Shown here piece by piece: positions 1-8,947 of a stretch of DNA of 64,000 nt; the first letter of the stretch is position 1, and each line of letters begins with the position of its first letter. The translations under genes were made by a program, and so were the position numbers. Source of the stretch: CAVWDI01 sp963753725. Its GTDB lineage: Bacteria; Chloroflexota; Anaerolineae; Anaerolineales; UBA4823. The notes below the pieces were generated by a model. That model saw only the letters and a program-made list of their open reading frames with translations, did no database searches and was not told the DNA's origin. The DNA is taken from the NCBI GenBank assembly GCA_963753725.1, contig CAVWDI010000002.1, forward strand, positions 1-64,000. Reading direction: 5' to 3'.

Positions 1-161
1 AATGGAATTGGATAATTCCTTTTTAGTGAAAATCGTTTCAAACGGATGCTGCTTCGATAAACACAGAGCACACCCGAAATCGTCACCTAACTCCCCCTGA
101 TTTTTTATTTTGCGTCTCTGGTACCAATAGTGAGAGCAAATGTCTTTCGGCGGTGCCGATA

Positions 162-629
162 TTATGATATTGGATAAATCTGCAATTCTTTTATGTTATC
201 AAGCTGCAGTTCGCGCTTCTGCAGGAAGTAGCGTGTATGCCCTTCAGGAAAGCCCTCCAGGGTCCCAAACACTTGATAGCCCAGCTTTTGATAGAAACCC
301 AGCGCCTGGAAATCAAACGTATCCACATGCGCATGACGGCAGCCCCGCTTAACGGCTTCAGCCTCCGCCCGCCTCATAATTTCCACCCCGTAACCCTGAC
401 CACGCAGAGCCTCCGCCACCCATAAATGGCTGATGAACAGCCAGCCCCAATAGGTCTCTCCGTACAATCCCCCTACCATTTCGTCCTGATCATCATGCAT
501 GTAAAATGCCAGTTTTCTATAGTTTAATTTCTCAACCCGAGTTTCATTGTAGGAGACTACATTCTGTATCAATGCCTTGATATTTGCCTCGGAAGGCGGG
601 TCCTCTATAAAAATCCTGTTTCTTTTCAT
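162..629 (-). CDS. GNAT-family N-acetyltransferase
   Basis: A 155-aa protein with the GNAT fold signature. The acetyl-CoA pyrophosphate-binding loop reads LRGQGYG at about residues 76-82, followed by a helix and the late motif GFYQKLGYQVFGTL typical of the family's C-terminal half. It should transfer an acetyl group from acetyl-CoA to an amine; the acceptor cannot be read from the sequence. It is cytoplasmic, with no signal peptide. It stands alone on the minus strand, 73 bases beyond the SRPBCC gene, and may be co-transcribed with it. Family assignment is secure, substrate unknown. Confidence 0.85.
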   Translation of the reverse strand: MKRNRIFIEDPPSEANIKALIQNVVSYNETRVEKLNYRKLAFYMHDDQDEMVGGLYGETYWGWLFISHLWVAEALRGQGYGVEIMRRAEAEAVKRGCRHAHVDTFDFQALGFYQKLGYQVFGTLEGFPEGHTRYFLQKRELQLDNIKELQIYPIS

Positions 630-702
630 ACGCTGTTTCCAAAGTTCACCTGTCTATTCCTATTGAAAGGACTGCGCATTTTACACACAGACTGCCGAAA
701 GA

Positions 703-1209
703 CTACGCAGAGTTTGCTGCTAGTGTTTCAATGCTGGGTGGATCATCCCAATCAACCGGTCCGTGCTCAAACCTGTATTTCAACCTGGGTAAAACAGTTC
801 TTCCCCAGGCGCTTTGAAAGTAGTCAAAGGCTTTATCCCATTCACTGCCCGTCCCCCAGCCGCCGTGGTAAAGGGTCACTCTAGTGCCGCCGCCCTCCGG
901 GTAAAAGCGCAGGACGACATGGGTGCGCTGGCCCCTGACCTCGGGAAGGGTGGGGGGCGCGTTCCAAGTGAATGAAAACATCTGCATGGGCTGGACGGCC
1001 AAAACCCGCAATCCTTCACCGCCGCGTTCTCCGGGAGGCGCATCCAGATCGAAATAGATCTCATACATGCCATCAGGGCGCAGGTCTACCCTGCACTCCG
1101 GCGCCAGGAAGGTTTTGATACCGTCTTCCGTGGTCCATGCCTCCCAGACATCTTTCAGGTCGGCGTTGACTTTTATCTCGGCGTATACAGCTTTCTCGTT
1201 TATCTTCAT
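703..1209 (-). CDS. SRPBCC/AHSA1-type ligand-binding domain protein
   Basis: A 168-aa protein. The opening, with VNADLKDVWEAWT near residues 14-26, and the later RTHVVLRFYPEGGGTRVTL strand pattern are characteristic of the activator-of-Hsp90-homologue-1 branch of the START-like superfamily. These form a hydrophobic cavity for small ligands; bacterial members are often toxin-antitoxin-like, stress or polyketide-related proteins of unknown ligand. No signal peptide. The ATG at 1209 is the only plausible start. Ligand and partner are not inferable. Confidence 0.8.
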   Translation of the reverse strand: MKINEKAVYAEIKVNADLKDVWEAWTTEDGIKTFLAPECRVDLRPDGMYEIYFDLDAPPGERGGEGLRVLAVQPMQMFSFTWNAPPTLPEVRGQRTHVVLRFYPEGGGTRVTLYHGGWGTGSEWDKAFDYFQSAWGRTVLPRLKYRFEHGPVDWDDPPSIETLAANSA

Positions 1210-1487
1210 GATAAGTAAATCTCCATAAAAGCGGATTGTTTGATATTCAACTTATTGAGGCTGGTTTGTTTGAATTTTGCCGGTGAGGCAAATGCTGTTT
1301 GAGGCGACTTGTAGCTTTAAGAGCTAATCTCGCAGCAGTAATATACTACCTGCAGGGACTATGGATTAATCAGCCCTACTATCTTAAGGCTGCCCCTCCT
1401 ATTCACCGTCTCCATCACCGGCGTTCGCTTCAGCGAAAAGTTGGCAAATCTTGTAACAGAGATTCCTTCAACCACTGGGTCGGACGT

Positions 1488-2294
1488 TTATTGTTTAATT
1501 GCAGTTGCTTTGAAAAACGTGTAGCAAAAAACCCCATCTGGTCCCGTTGTTCTGTATAATCCTTTTATGCCTTCATCGAAAGTGTTTTCGTCAATGATTC
1601 CTGCCTCAATGGAGGGCTCGCGGATACCTTCTATCATTGCCGTGAACGTGTTCTTTGTAAAGCCCTCGACAAGTTGAGGTTTACTTGAATCAACATAAAC
1701 CATCCGGGGAGAGACGTTGATTGAACCGAAATCTGCTGCACTCAAGAGGGGATACAGTTCTCGACCAATATTGGCATTCCCACCAGCTCGCTTTTGTAAC
1801 TCAATCTGACATTAAATCGCCCGGTGTGCTGCGTCATTGTCAGGATAAAAATACGTCGATCCATGATCTCCTTCGATCACTGTGATTGTCCCGCTAACTT
1901 TGAGAAGGCTTTTTAGCGCATTCAATGCACCAAGCGGCTGTGCTAAATGTTCAAGAACAAAGCAAACAAAGATATGGTCGAATAACCCTGGCTCAAATGC
2001 CAGGTTGAAGATGTCACCTTGCTGGAAGTTAACATTTGTGAAACCGGCTGCCTCGATCCTCTTCTTAGCTGCTGCGACTGAACTCGCAGAAATATCAATT
2101 GAGGTGAAATTAGCATTGGGGCTGTTGTACGCTAATGTAATGGTCTGTGCCCCTGTACCACACCCGGGCTCAAGAACCTGGCTCCCTGCTGGATAAGATG
2201 TGTCGGAATGTAAAAATTCAACAAGTGTTGAAGCCTGGTCCTGTAATCGTATATTTTCTATCGGATCATATCCATGTACATATTTCTTGTTCAT
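1488..2294 (-). pseudogene. SAM-dependent methyltransferase interrupted by one in-frame stop
   Basis: The N-terminal part (ATG at 2294) carries the class I Rossmann motif LEPGCGTGAQT and the acidic motif II region FTSIDIS. The frame stops at a TAA at 1812-1814, directly after AHRAI. Reading through, the same frame continues CQIELQKRAGGNANIGRELYPLL and then to a normal stop at 1488, giving about 268 codons. There is no frameshift: a single C-to-T change (CAA Gln to TAA) would explain it. Without it the protein would be a normal-length class I methyltransferase. Substrate unknown. The stop may be a real nonsense mutation or a base error. Confidence 0.75.
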
Positions 2295-2424
2295 TTATTT
2301 CATCCGTCAATCATCCCAACGAGCACGTCGCAAACGCGGCCTGGCTCGACTTGAGCTGTTAGTGTAAAGTCTTGTTGTATTATTAGAAAGGTCCCAGGAA
2401 GCATGGGTAAGGAATACCGTTATC

Positions 2425-3438
2425 TTATGTCTCCTTCTCACTTTCATTACCACCTGCAAAAGGATCGCTGGAATCCGAAAGCGCCCGCTCGACGAGCGGC
2501 TCCAAGGGACGGGGGTTCACATGCAGCTGCAGGACATCCGGGCGAGAATAGTGGCCTCCCACATCAATAACAGATTTGCTTTGAAGCACCGCTTCGAGAG
2601 ATACCGAGGCCGTCAGGATGGTCTCCTCGTTAGCTGGAGCCCTCGCGATTACTCTACCTCCCGGAGCGATGATGCTGCTTCCGCCTTCAGCTTCATCTAC
2701 ACCAACACTCCTTTCATTAACCAGATCCCGGTAAGGTTCCGGAACATCCTCCGCTTCCAACAGATTACATACAGCTATTACGAAGCAGCTGCCCTGGACC
2801 GCGAACGCGCGCGAAAGCAGCAGCCCCATGACAGGGTTGGTCTCGGACACATGCCTGGAAAAAGGCCAGGCAGCCACGTGGATCTGGGTGCCCTGCGCCA
2901 TGAGGGCATATGCGGGCAGCAGCATGGTGTGTTCCCCGCAGGATAGACCGCTTATGCGGCCGTAAGGACGCTGGTAAGCGGTTAGTCCGACCCCATCGCC
3001 CTGTCCCCAAAACATACGTTCGGCGAGGGTGGGTTTGAGCTTGCGGTGGCGTCCCAGAATTACCCCTTCACGGCCGATAAAGAGCAGCGTACAGTAAACC
3101 GTACCTTGTGTCCTGGTATCCAGTTCGACCAGGCCGATAGCCACATCAATACCCGCTTTACGGGCAGCCTCACACAGTCGATCAGTGGTGGGGCTGGGAA
3201 TTTCCACGCCGCTGGCCAGGTAAGCAGCCGCAGCTTGATTCCAGAGTGCAGAATGGAGTGGGTAAGGCCAGAAGAATGGATACCCTGGCAGCCAGGTCTC
3301 GCCAAAAGCGGCAAAGTCCGCCCCTTTCCGGGCAGCCTGCTCGATCAGACTGCAGGCCTTGTCTGTTGAAGCCTCCCGGTCGAAATAGACCGGCGCGGCC
3401 TGGATGGCGGCCAGTGTGAATTCGGGATAACTGGTCAT
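2425..3438 (-). CDS. Nitrilase-family carbon-nitrogen hydrolase
   Basis: A 337-aa cytoplasmic enzyme of the nitrilase superfamily. All three catalytic residues are visible: Glu47 in FGETWLPGYP, Lys133 in RHRKLKPT and Cys167 in GLSCGEH. The length, the GETWLPGYP motif and the HRKLKPT motif fit branch 1 (true aliphatic/aromatic nitrilases converting R-CN to carboxylic acid plus ammonia) better than amidases or N-carbamoylases. The usual SCWEH is SCGEH here, so substrate choice may differ. The ATG at 3438 is preceded by AGGAGCA-like bases. It has no obvious pathway partner; its neighbours are secreted proteins. Confidence 0.87.
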   Translation of the reverse strand: MTSYPEFTLAAIQAAPVYFDREASTDKACSLIEQAARKGADFAAFGETWLPGYPFFWPYPLHSALWNQAAAAYLASGVEIPSPTTDRLCEAARKAGIDVAIGLVELDTRTQGTVYCTLLFIGREGVILGRHRKLKPTLAERMFWGQGDGVGLTAYQRPYGRISGLSCGEHTMLLPAYALMAQGTQIHVAAWPFSRHVSETNPVMGLLLSRAFAVQGSCFVIAVCNLLEAEDVPEPYRDLVNERSVGVDEAEGGSSIIAPGGRVIARAPANEETILTASVSLEAVLQSKSVIDVGGHYSRPDVLQLHVNPRPLEPLVERALSDSSDPFAGGNESEKET

Positions 3439-3489
3439 AATATGTGCTCCTGTTCTTTTCGTTCTTCCACAACCATCGTTTTCGGCGGC

Positions 3490-5208
3490 TTATTCATCGT
3501 GCATAATGCTGGGCAAATAACTGCGGTAAGGCAGCGCGCCCGTGCTGGGCAGGCTGGTCAAAGCCCAGCCGAAATGGTCGTTTTGCTCCCCCTGCTCGTT
3601 GAAAGCGCCCCCCTGACACCAGCCCTGTGGATTTAAATCCGCATCATCCAGCCAGGTATCATCGTAAATCACGACCACTGATCCATCGTCGCTAGTGTTA
3701 CAGTTGTCATACGGTATGCCGATCGCCAGGTCCTCCCCCCCATCGCCGTTAAAATCACCCGCCGTGAAAGCTCTGGCAAAGTAATCATACGCCTCCAGCT
3801 CGTCGGGGACGGTCTCTCTTCCCTGGTGGAAGAAATGGGCATCACCGGAACGAAAACCATAACTCGTCTTGGTGATCACGTGCATCGCGCCGGCATCTCT
3901 TACGGCTGGCTCGCCTATATCTTCGTGAGGAACACCGACCACCAGGCTGTCCAGCCCGGTACCGCCGAAATCAACCGCGGCAAGAACCTCGCCGAACTGG
4001 TCCTGGTATTCGGGTTGGTCGGTGATGGTTGTGCCGTTCTGGTAGAGATAGGCCATGTGGTCGACATCCAACCCGTTGCTGGTTCCGTAGAATACATTAA
4101 CCGCTCCGGCATCCTCCACCGTTTCTGCACCAGGAATATCGATATCCTCCTCCGGTACGCCGACTGCCAGGTCGTCGAGCCCGTCACGGTCGAAGTCGCC
4201 TGCCGCCAGAGATTCTCCGAACTTATCGCCGCTTTCCGATTCAAGCGTGCTCCAGTCACCCTGCTCCCACTGTTGATTACCCAGCCCTGAAAGACCGCCG
4301 GCAGTGCCGTACAGCACGTGCACCACACCGATGTCGCTTTTCGAAGGAGAGTCCTCGCCGTATGCGCCGACTGCCAGGTCGTCGTAGGCATCGTTGTCGA
4401 AATTCCCGGCAGACAGGGCGTAGCCGAAATAGTCGTCCTCTTCCACTTTATCCAAGATTGGTGTGCCGTCGTCCCTGTCCTGGTGCCACATCTGGTCGGG
4501 CAGTACCGCGGTTGGGCTCAAACCGCCCGCGGAACCGTATAAAACGATCACGCTGCCGCCGTCCCTGATGGTTGGACCGTTGTAGAAATCTTCATACGGC
4601 ACGCCGACCGCCAGGTCATCGTATTCGTCCCCGTTGAAGTTTCCCACCGCCAGAGATTTTCCGAATTGGTCGCCTTGCTCCGCTTTCCCGTCCACATCCG
4701 GGCTGTCCTGGTGCCAGAACTGGTTTCCGGCGGGAGTTAACCCTCCTGAACCGGAGCCGTAAATGACATGTACAGCGCCTGGGTATGTTATTGTGCTGGT
4801 TTCTGTGGTGATGTTTTCGTAAGGAATTCCGACAGCCACATCGTATCGCCCGTCCCCGTTAAAATCACCGCTGGCCAGGGCGCTTCCAAACTGGTCGTTG
4901 GACTCGACTTTATCCTGGCTGAAGTCCATATCCTGGTCCCAGGATTCATAATCTTGTGGGCTGAGCCCCTGAGGGTATCCGAAAATCACATGGATCAGGC
5001 CGGCGTAGTAACGCAGGGAATTTGCTGCCATGATGCGTTCCCCTGGAACTCCCACTACCAGGTCAGCGAAAGCATCCCTCTTGGTCGCCTGCGCGGCTGA
5101 CAGCAGCGGGTCATCGATGGCGGATGTGCCTTCTATGCTGGTTGAAAGTACCAGGCTGGCCAGGATCAATATCGAAACAAACCGGATTGCTGCGCTGAAG
5201 GTTTTCAA
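3490..5208 (-). CDS. Secreted FG-GAP (integrin-alpha-like) seven-bladed propeller protein
   Basis: I place the start at the TTG at 5208: AGAGG lies six bases upstream, and the product then begins with a clean Sec signal peptide (KTFSAAIRFVSILILASLVLS). An upstream ATG at 5307 has neither. The mature protein has seven FG-GAP blades, each ending in a DLAVGVP-like strand, most with a calcium-loop pattern such as DFNGDG.YDVAVG; fragments like FGSALASGDFNGDG repeat throughout. Such domains bind calcium and act in adhesion or as surface-displayed propellers; no catalytic residues are seen. The C-terminus ends in SYLPSIMHDE, a motif shared with other secreted proteins here. A tandem paralogue follows upstream at 5488-7196. 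Confidence 0.88.
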   Translation of the reverse strand: MKTFSAAIRFVSILILASLVLSTSIEGTSAIDDPLLSAAQATKRDAFADLVVGVPGERIMAANSLRYYAGLIHVIFGYPQGLSPQDYESWDQDMDFSQDKVESNDQFGSALASGDFNGDGRYDVAVGIPYENITTETSTITYPGAVHVIYGSGSGGLTPAGNQFWHQDSPDVDGKAEQGDQFGKSLAVGNFNGDEYDDLAVGVPYEDFYNGPTIRDGGSVIVLYGSAGGLSPTAVLPDQMWHQDRDDGTPILDKVEEDDYFGYALSAGNFDNDAYDDLAVGAYGEDSPSKSDIGVVHVLYGTAGGLSGLGNQQWEQGDWSTLESESGDKFGESLAAGDFDRDGLDDLAVGVPEEDIDIPGAETVEDAGAVNVFYGTSNGLDVDHMAYLYQNGTTITDQPEYQDQFGEVLAAVDFGGTGLDSLVVGVPHEDIGEPAVRDAGAMHVITKTSYGFRSGDAHFFHQGRETVPDELEAYDYFARAFTAGDFNGDGGEDLAIGIPYDNCNTSDDGSVVVIYDDTWLDDADLNPQGWCQGGAFNEQGEQNDHFGWALTSLPSTGALPYRSYLPSIMHDE

Positions 5209-5389
5209 AATACACCTCTGCTTTGTGGTTATGTTCCCGGTAAAACGAATATTCGTAATGGTTGGGAATTGAGTCCAGTGATTTTTTCCGCGTCTATACC
5301 AACTCAAGGTTCCAGTGCTGGATTATCCGGCACGATTGCATTATAGCATTTTTGGGTTAGGGTATGCGGATGCTTGCATAGACAATATT

Positions 5390-5480
5390 GAAGGAGGGGA
5401 TTACTTCGTCGGACTTCGTCCTTCTAATGACACGTGTTAGGGGGAGATTGCTTCGTCCCGCTTTGCAGCGCTCGCAAATT
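5390..5480. repeat. REP-like GC-skewed intergenic element
   Basis: Two imperfect copies of a module of the form GGGGATTACTTCGTC / GGAGATTGCTTCGTC, followed by TTCGTCC... and GCGCTCGCAA, lie between the two FG-GAP genes. The style (ATTGCTTCGTC ... CTCGCAATGACA) is that of dispersed extragenic palindromes I recall from Chloroflexota genomes; that comparison is from memory. A related module lies at 7455-7500. Confidence 0.45.
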
Positions 5481-5487
5481 GTAGGTT

Positions 5488-7196
5488 TCAATCGTCTTGG
5501 ATGCTGATGGGCAGATATACGCGGGAAAGGGGGGTATCGCTGGCGGGCAGGGCGGCCAGCGATGTGCCGAAATGGTCTTCCGATTCGCCCTGGTCGTTCA
5601 GCGGATTCCCCTGGCACCAGTACTGCGGCTCTTTGTCGGCCGGGCTGCCCCAGACGTCATCATAGATCACCACCACCGCGCCATCCGCAGAGGCAGTACA
5701 GCTGCCGAACGGCACACCGATTCCCAGGTCCTGTTTACCGTCGCCGTTAAAATCACCTGCGGACAATGCGCTTCCGAACTTTGCGCCATTTTCAAGCTCA
5801 CCTGGGATTGAGTCCCTTCCCTGGTGGAAATAACGCAGAGCAGCACCAAGATAATTACCGGCGGAGGTGGTCAATACATGTACTGCGCCGGCGTCGTTTA
5901 CCAGGGGATCGCCCAGGTTCTCATCCGGAACGCCAACAACGAGATTGTCCATACCGAGACCACCGAAGTCAACCGCGGCCAACGAAAGCCCGAAGTGGTC
6001 CGCGAATTCAGCCGTTTCTTCGATATAGCCGCTGTCCTGATAAAGAAAATCGACGGTGTCGTCTTTGAGCCCGCTGGCAGATCCGTACAAGATATTAACC
6101 GCGCCGGCGTCCACAACCGTCAGGGTGGGAGAAACTTCGATGTCTTCATCAGGGACGCCAACTGCCAGCGCGTCATGGGTGATCCACATGAACTTACCGG
6201 CGGCCAGGGATTTTCCAAAGCGATCGTATGCCTCAGATTCACCGGGGTCCCAATCGTACTGCTCCCACTGCTGGTCGCGGTCTCCAGACAGCCCGCTGGA
6301 TGAACCATACAGCACATGTACCACCCCGATGTCATCCTTGCCAGATGGTCCTTCAGAATCCTCCCCTGGGGCGCCGACTGCCAGGTCGTCATAGTCGTCG
6401 CTGTCGAAGTCGCCGGCTGCCAGCGCGTATCCGAACCAGTCGTAGTTTTCAACATGGTCAGTGATGCCATTGCCCCCCTGGTACCACATCTGGTCTGGCA
6501 AAACAGCGCTGGGACTCAGACCGCCCAGTGAGCCGTACAGTACGATCACACTGCCGGCGTTTTCTATGGTTGAGGTGGATTCATAGTCTTCGAAGGGTAT
6601 GCCGACCGCCAGGTCGTCATAATCATCGCCATTAAAGTTCCCAACCGCCAGGACTCTGCCGAACTGGTCGTTGTACTCGGCTGAGCCTTCAATTCCCTGA
6701 CTGTCCTGGTGCCAGAACTGGCTGCCCACGGGAGAAAGGCCTCTGGATGGGGAGCCGTAGATGACGTGCACCGCGCCGGCGGATGTTTGCGGTCCGACAG
6801 CGGTGGTGATGTTTTCCATGGGCACTCCGACCGCCACGTCGAAGTGACAGTCGCCGTTGAAGTCCCCGCTGGCCAGGGCGGTACCGAATTGATCATCCGC
6901 CTCGGCCTGGTCTTGGCTGTAATCCATATCCTGGGTGAAGGTCTGGTTGTGCAGCGCCTCCAGGCCCAGGGCAGAGCCGTAGATCACATTGAGCATGCCG
7001 GCCTCAGTAACCTGTGTTGAACCGGCGGAGATGTCTTCTCCGGGGACTCCCACAACCAGGTCGGCGTAGGTATCGCCGGTGTATCCGGTTAAACCTGGTT
7101 CTGAATGGCTTTTGTGGCGCTTATACCTACCCCGAAAAGCAGGCAGACCAGGATTAAAATGGAGGCCAGTTTGGAGGGGGTGTTTATGGATTTCAT
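5488..7196 (-). pseudogene. FG-GAP propeller protein, paralogue 2 (frameshifted after the signal peptide)
   Basis: ATG at 7196 opens a signal peptide (KSINTPSKLASILILVCLLFGVGISA) that runs into a stop at 7089-7091. The propeller continues in the -1 frame from about 7090 (GYTGDTYADLVVGVPGED) to 5488. One lost base near 7090-7110 would join them, giving a protein the size of paralogue 1. Seven blades are recognisable; the fourth or fifth (GKFMWITHDALAVGVP, near 6175) has lost its calcium-loop aspartates. It ends in VYLPISIQDD, again with the YLP-type terminus. Role presumably as paralogue 1: a surface propeller. Whether the frameshift is biological or an error is open. Confidence 0.8.
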
Positions 7197-7454
7197 GTTG
7201 TATCTACAGAGGTCCAATAAGGTGACGCTGGGTCCTGAGAGATGGCTTTGAGCAGACAGAAATATTATAGCATCGCGGGGGTTTAAGATTTTTAAGTAAA
7301 CACAAACGGTTTTGTAAGGCATCACACTGATCCCCAAAAAGGGACGTTCTGGAGATGTGGTGCTAGAGCCTAAGATATGGTGCTGGGTATGCAGGTGTGG
7401 GCGGTATCTCTTGCTGCAGTGGTCGCCACCCAAAGCTTAAAAAACTTATACTTT

Positions 7455-7500
7455 TTTGTGTCACTGCGAGCCGCGTTTTTTGCGGCGCGGCAGTCTCTTC
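7455..7500. repeat. REP-like palindrome
   Basis: TGTCACTGCGAGCCGCG, a T-rich loop, then GCGGCGCGGCAGTCTC form an imperfect inverted repeat. Its ends resemble the TGTCATTGCGAG ... GGCAATCTC frame of common extragenic palindromes. It looks like a degraded member of the element at 5390-5480. Confidence 0.45.
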
Positions 7501-7521
7501 TTAAATCACTATTTGTCTCTG

Positions 7522-7592
7522 GGGGCTTCAGTCCCAGATTTTTTGGGGCTTCAGTCCCAGATTTTTTGGGGCTTCAGTCCCAGTAATTTTTT
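7522..7592 (+). repeat. Three tandem 23-bp units, each a small hairpin plus T6
   Basis: The unit GGGGCTTCAGTCCCAG followed by ATTTTTT occurs exactly at 7522-7544 and 7545-7567; a third copy with a 2-bp insertion spans 7568-7592. Each unit can fold GGGGC against GTCCC around a TTCA loop (one G.U pair) followed by T6 on the plus strand, like a weak intrinsic terminator in triplicate. Confidence 0.7.
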
Positions 7593-7762
7593 GAAAATAA
7601 TCCTTGGTTATATGAACAGTATTCTTTGAGATCTTATTGTTCCAAGTATTGCCTGCACAATATTGTCCACGATATATTAATGACGGATATCTAACGACAT
7701 TAATTTGATTATTAAACGCATATTTTCCATTGGCTTTCTCCTATAATGGTAAAATCCATACT

Positions 7763-8947
7763 ATGAGTTCCGCTGTTATTAATCGCAACCGGGCGCTCAA
7801 TCGTTTGCGTTGGCGCTGGGCTGCCTTCATCATTGCCTGCCTTTGTTTCTTGAGCGCGGGTTTTATTCTCTTGAATGCTGCCTGGGGGCCGGATTACGCT
7901 CAACGCTGGCTGCTGATATCCGCAGTTGTTTCTTTCTACTTGGCGATTTTCATTTGGTTCTCATTGGAGCACAACCACCGCCCTAGCGAGAACCGGCTGA
8001 TCCCATCCTTTGGGATCGGCAGCAGCATTACCCTGGGGCGCGGGTTACTGCTGGCCGGATTGGCTGGTTTCCTCACCTCGCCCCTGCCAGACGGATTTTT
8101 TGCATGGCTGCCCGGGATGCTTTACCTGACTGCCGGTTTATTGGATTATTTCGATGGATACCTGGCTCGCCGAACCAACCAGGTCACAGTACTTGGAGAA
8201 ATTCTTGATATCCGCCTGGACAGTTTGGGCGTTTTTGCGGCAGCCCTGCTTGCCATTCAATACGGGCAGCTGCCCTACTGGTACCTGCTGGTGGCTTTCG
8301 CCCGCTACATATATCTGTTTGGATTATGGCTGTGGAGGCGGGCTGGCTTTGAAGTACACGAACTCCCGCCGAGCGTCAGCCGCCGCCTGTTCGCCGGTCT
8401 GCAAATGGGCTTTCTAACGGTTATGCTGCTGCCGCTGTTTTCTCCTCCGGGAACACATATCGCGGCTTTATTATTTGCGCTGCCTTTCCTGGTCGGTTTT
8501 ACACGCGATTGGCTGTATGCAGCCGGGATTCTGCGCACATCCGAGCGGCCAGATTCTGAGATTATTTCAATTTTAAATCAATGGGCGTCCCTGTCCATCC
8601 GCCTGGCGGTCTCAACGACCATTGTTCTTTTAATATCTCAATCTATAGGAAATCTTTCCAACCTCTCAAGCCCGATGGCGCTGATGATTCTGGTCAATCT
8701 GTTGGTCGCGGTAACAATTGCGTTCGGTATCGCTGGGCGCTTGTTTGCTGTCATCGGCCTGTGTATGTTAGGCTTCGCGCAGATGTACACCCCCCTCACA
8801 ACAGTTCAAATTCTGCTGGCAGCTGGATATGTAGCGCTGATTTACCTCGGCACCGGGGCTTATTCCCTTTGGAAACCTGAGGACCGGGTCCTCTTTTACC
8901 ACCGCGGTGCTCCCCGGGTTAAACCAGTTCAGGCGGAACCGGCATGA
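7763..8947 (+). CDS. CDP-alcohol phosphatidyltransferase-family membrane enzyme
   Basis: The complete CDP-alcohol phosphotransferase signature D-x2-DG-x2-AR-x8-G-x3-D-x3-D is present around residues 130-155 (DYFDGYLARR ... GEILDIRLDS). The family attaches a phosphoalcohol or phosphatidyl group from a CDP-activated donor to an alcohol acceptor, at the membrane. About 394 aa with around ten hydrophobic segments, longer than PgsA or PssA (about 180-250 aa); the extra C-terminal membrane part is unexplained. I chose ATG 7763 over TTG 7730. It overlaps the next gene by four bases (ATGA), so the two are translationally coupled. It leads a run of pterin-type biosynthetic genes; acceptor unknown. Confidence 0.87.
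   Translation: MSSAVINRNRALNRLRWRWAAFIIACLCFLSAGFILLNAAWGPDYAQRWLLISAVVSFYLAIFIWFSLEHNHRPSENRLIPSFGIGSSITLGRGLLLAGLAGFLTSPLPDGFFAWLPGMLYLTAGLLDYFDGYLARRTNQVTVLGEILDIRLDSLGVFAAALLAIQYGQLPYWYLLVAFARYIYLFGLWLWRRAGFEVHELPPSVSRRLFAGLQMGFLTVMLLPLFSPPGTHIAALLFALPFLVGFTRDWLYAAGILRTSERPDSEIISILNQWASLSIRLAVSTTIVLLISQSIGNLSNLSSPMALMILVNLLVAVTIAFGIAGRLFAVIGLCMLGFAQMYTPLTTVQILLAAGYVALIYLGTGAYSLWKPEDRVLFYHRGAPRVKPVQAEPA

Larger units (their letters stand above)
7197..7762. other. Gene-free repeat-bearing intergenic region
   Basis: No convincing coding sequence on either strand. It holds a REP-like palindrome (7455-7500), a triple 23-bp repeat (7522-7592) and the promoter region for the plus-strand run starting at 7763. 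A TATAAT at 7742-7747 lies 15 bases before that ATG and would give a very short leader. The region separates the divergent FG-GAP and CDP-alcohol phosphatidyltransferase genes. Confidence 0.6.

Noticed and set aside
1299..1559. Plus-strand ORF of 86 codons in the gap and over the methyltransferase end
   Set aside because: No recognisable domain, and it overlaps the antisense methyltransferase frame whose residues are conserved-looking.
1812..1814. Stop codon reassignment or selenocysteine/pyrrolysine-type readthrough
   Set aside because: The codon is TAA, used as the normal stop elsewhere; no SECIS- or PYLIS-like signal was seen.
5308..5480. Small genes in the gap between FG-GAP paralogues
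   Set aside because: ORFs there follow repeat sequence, not codon usage.
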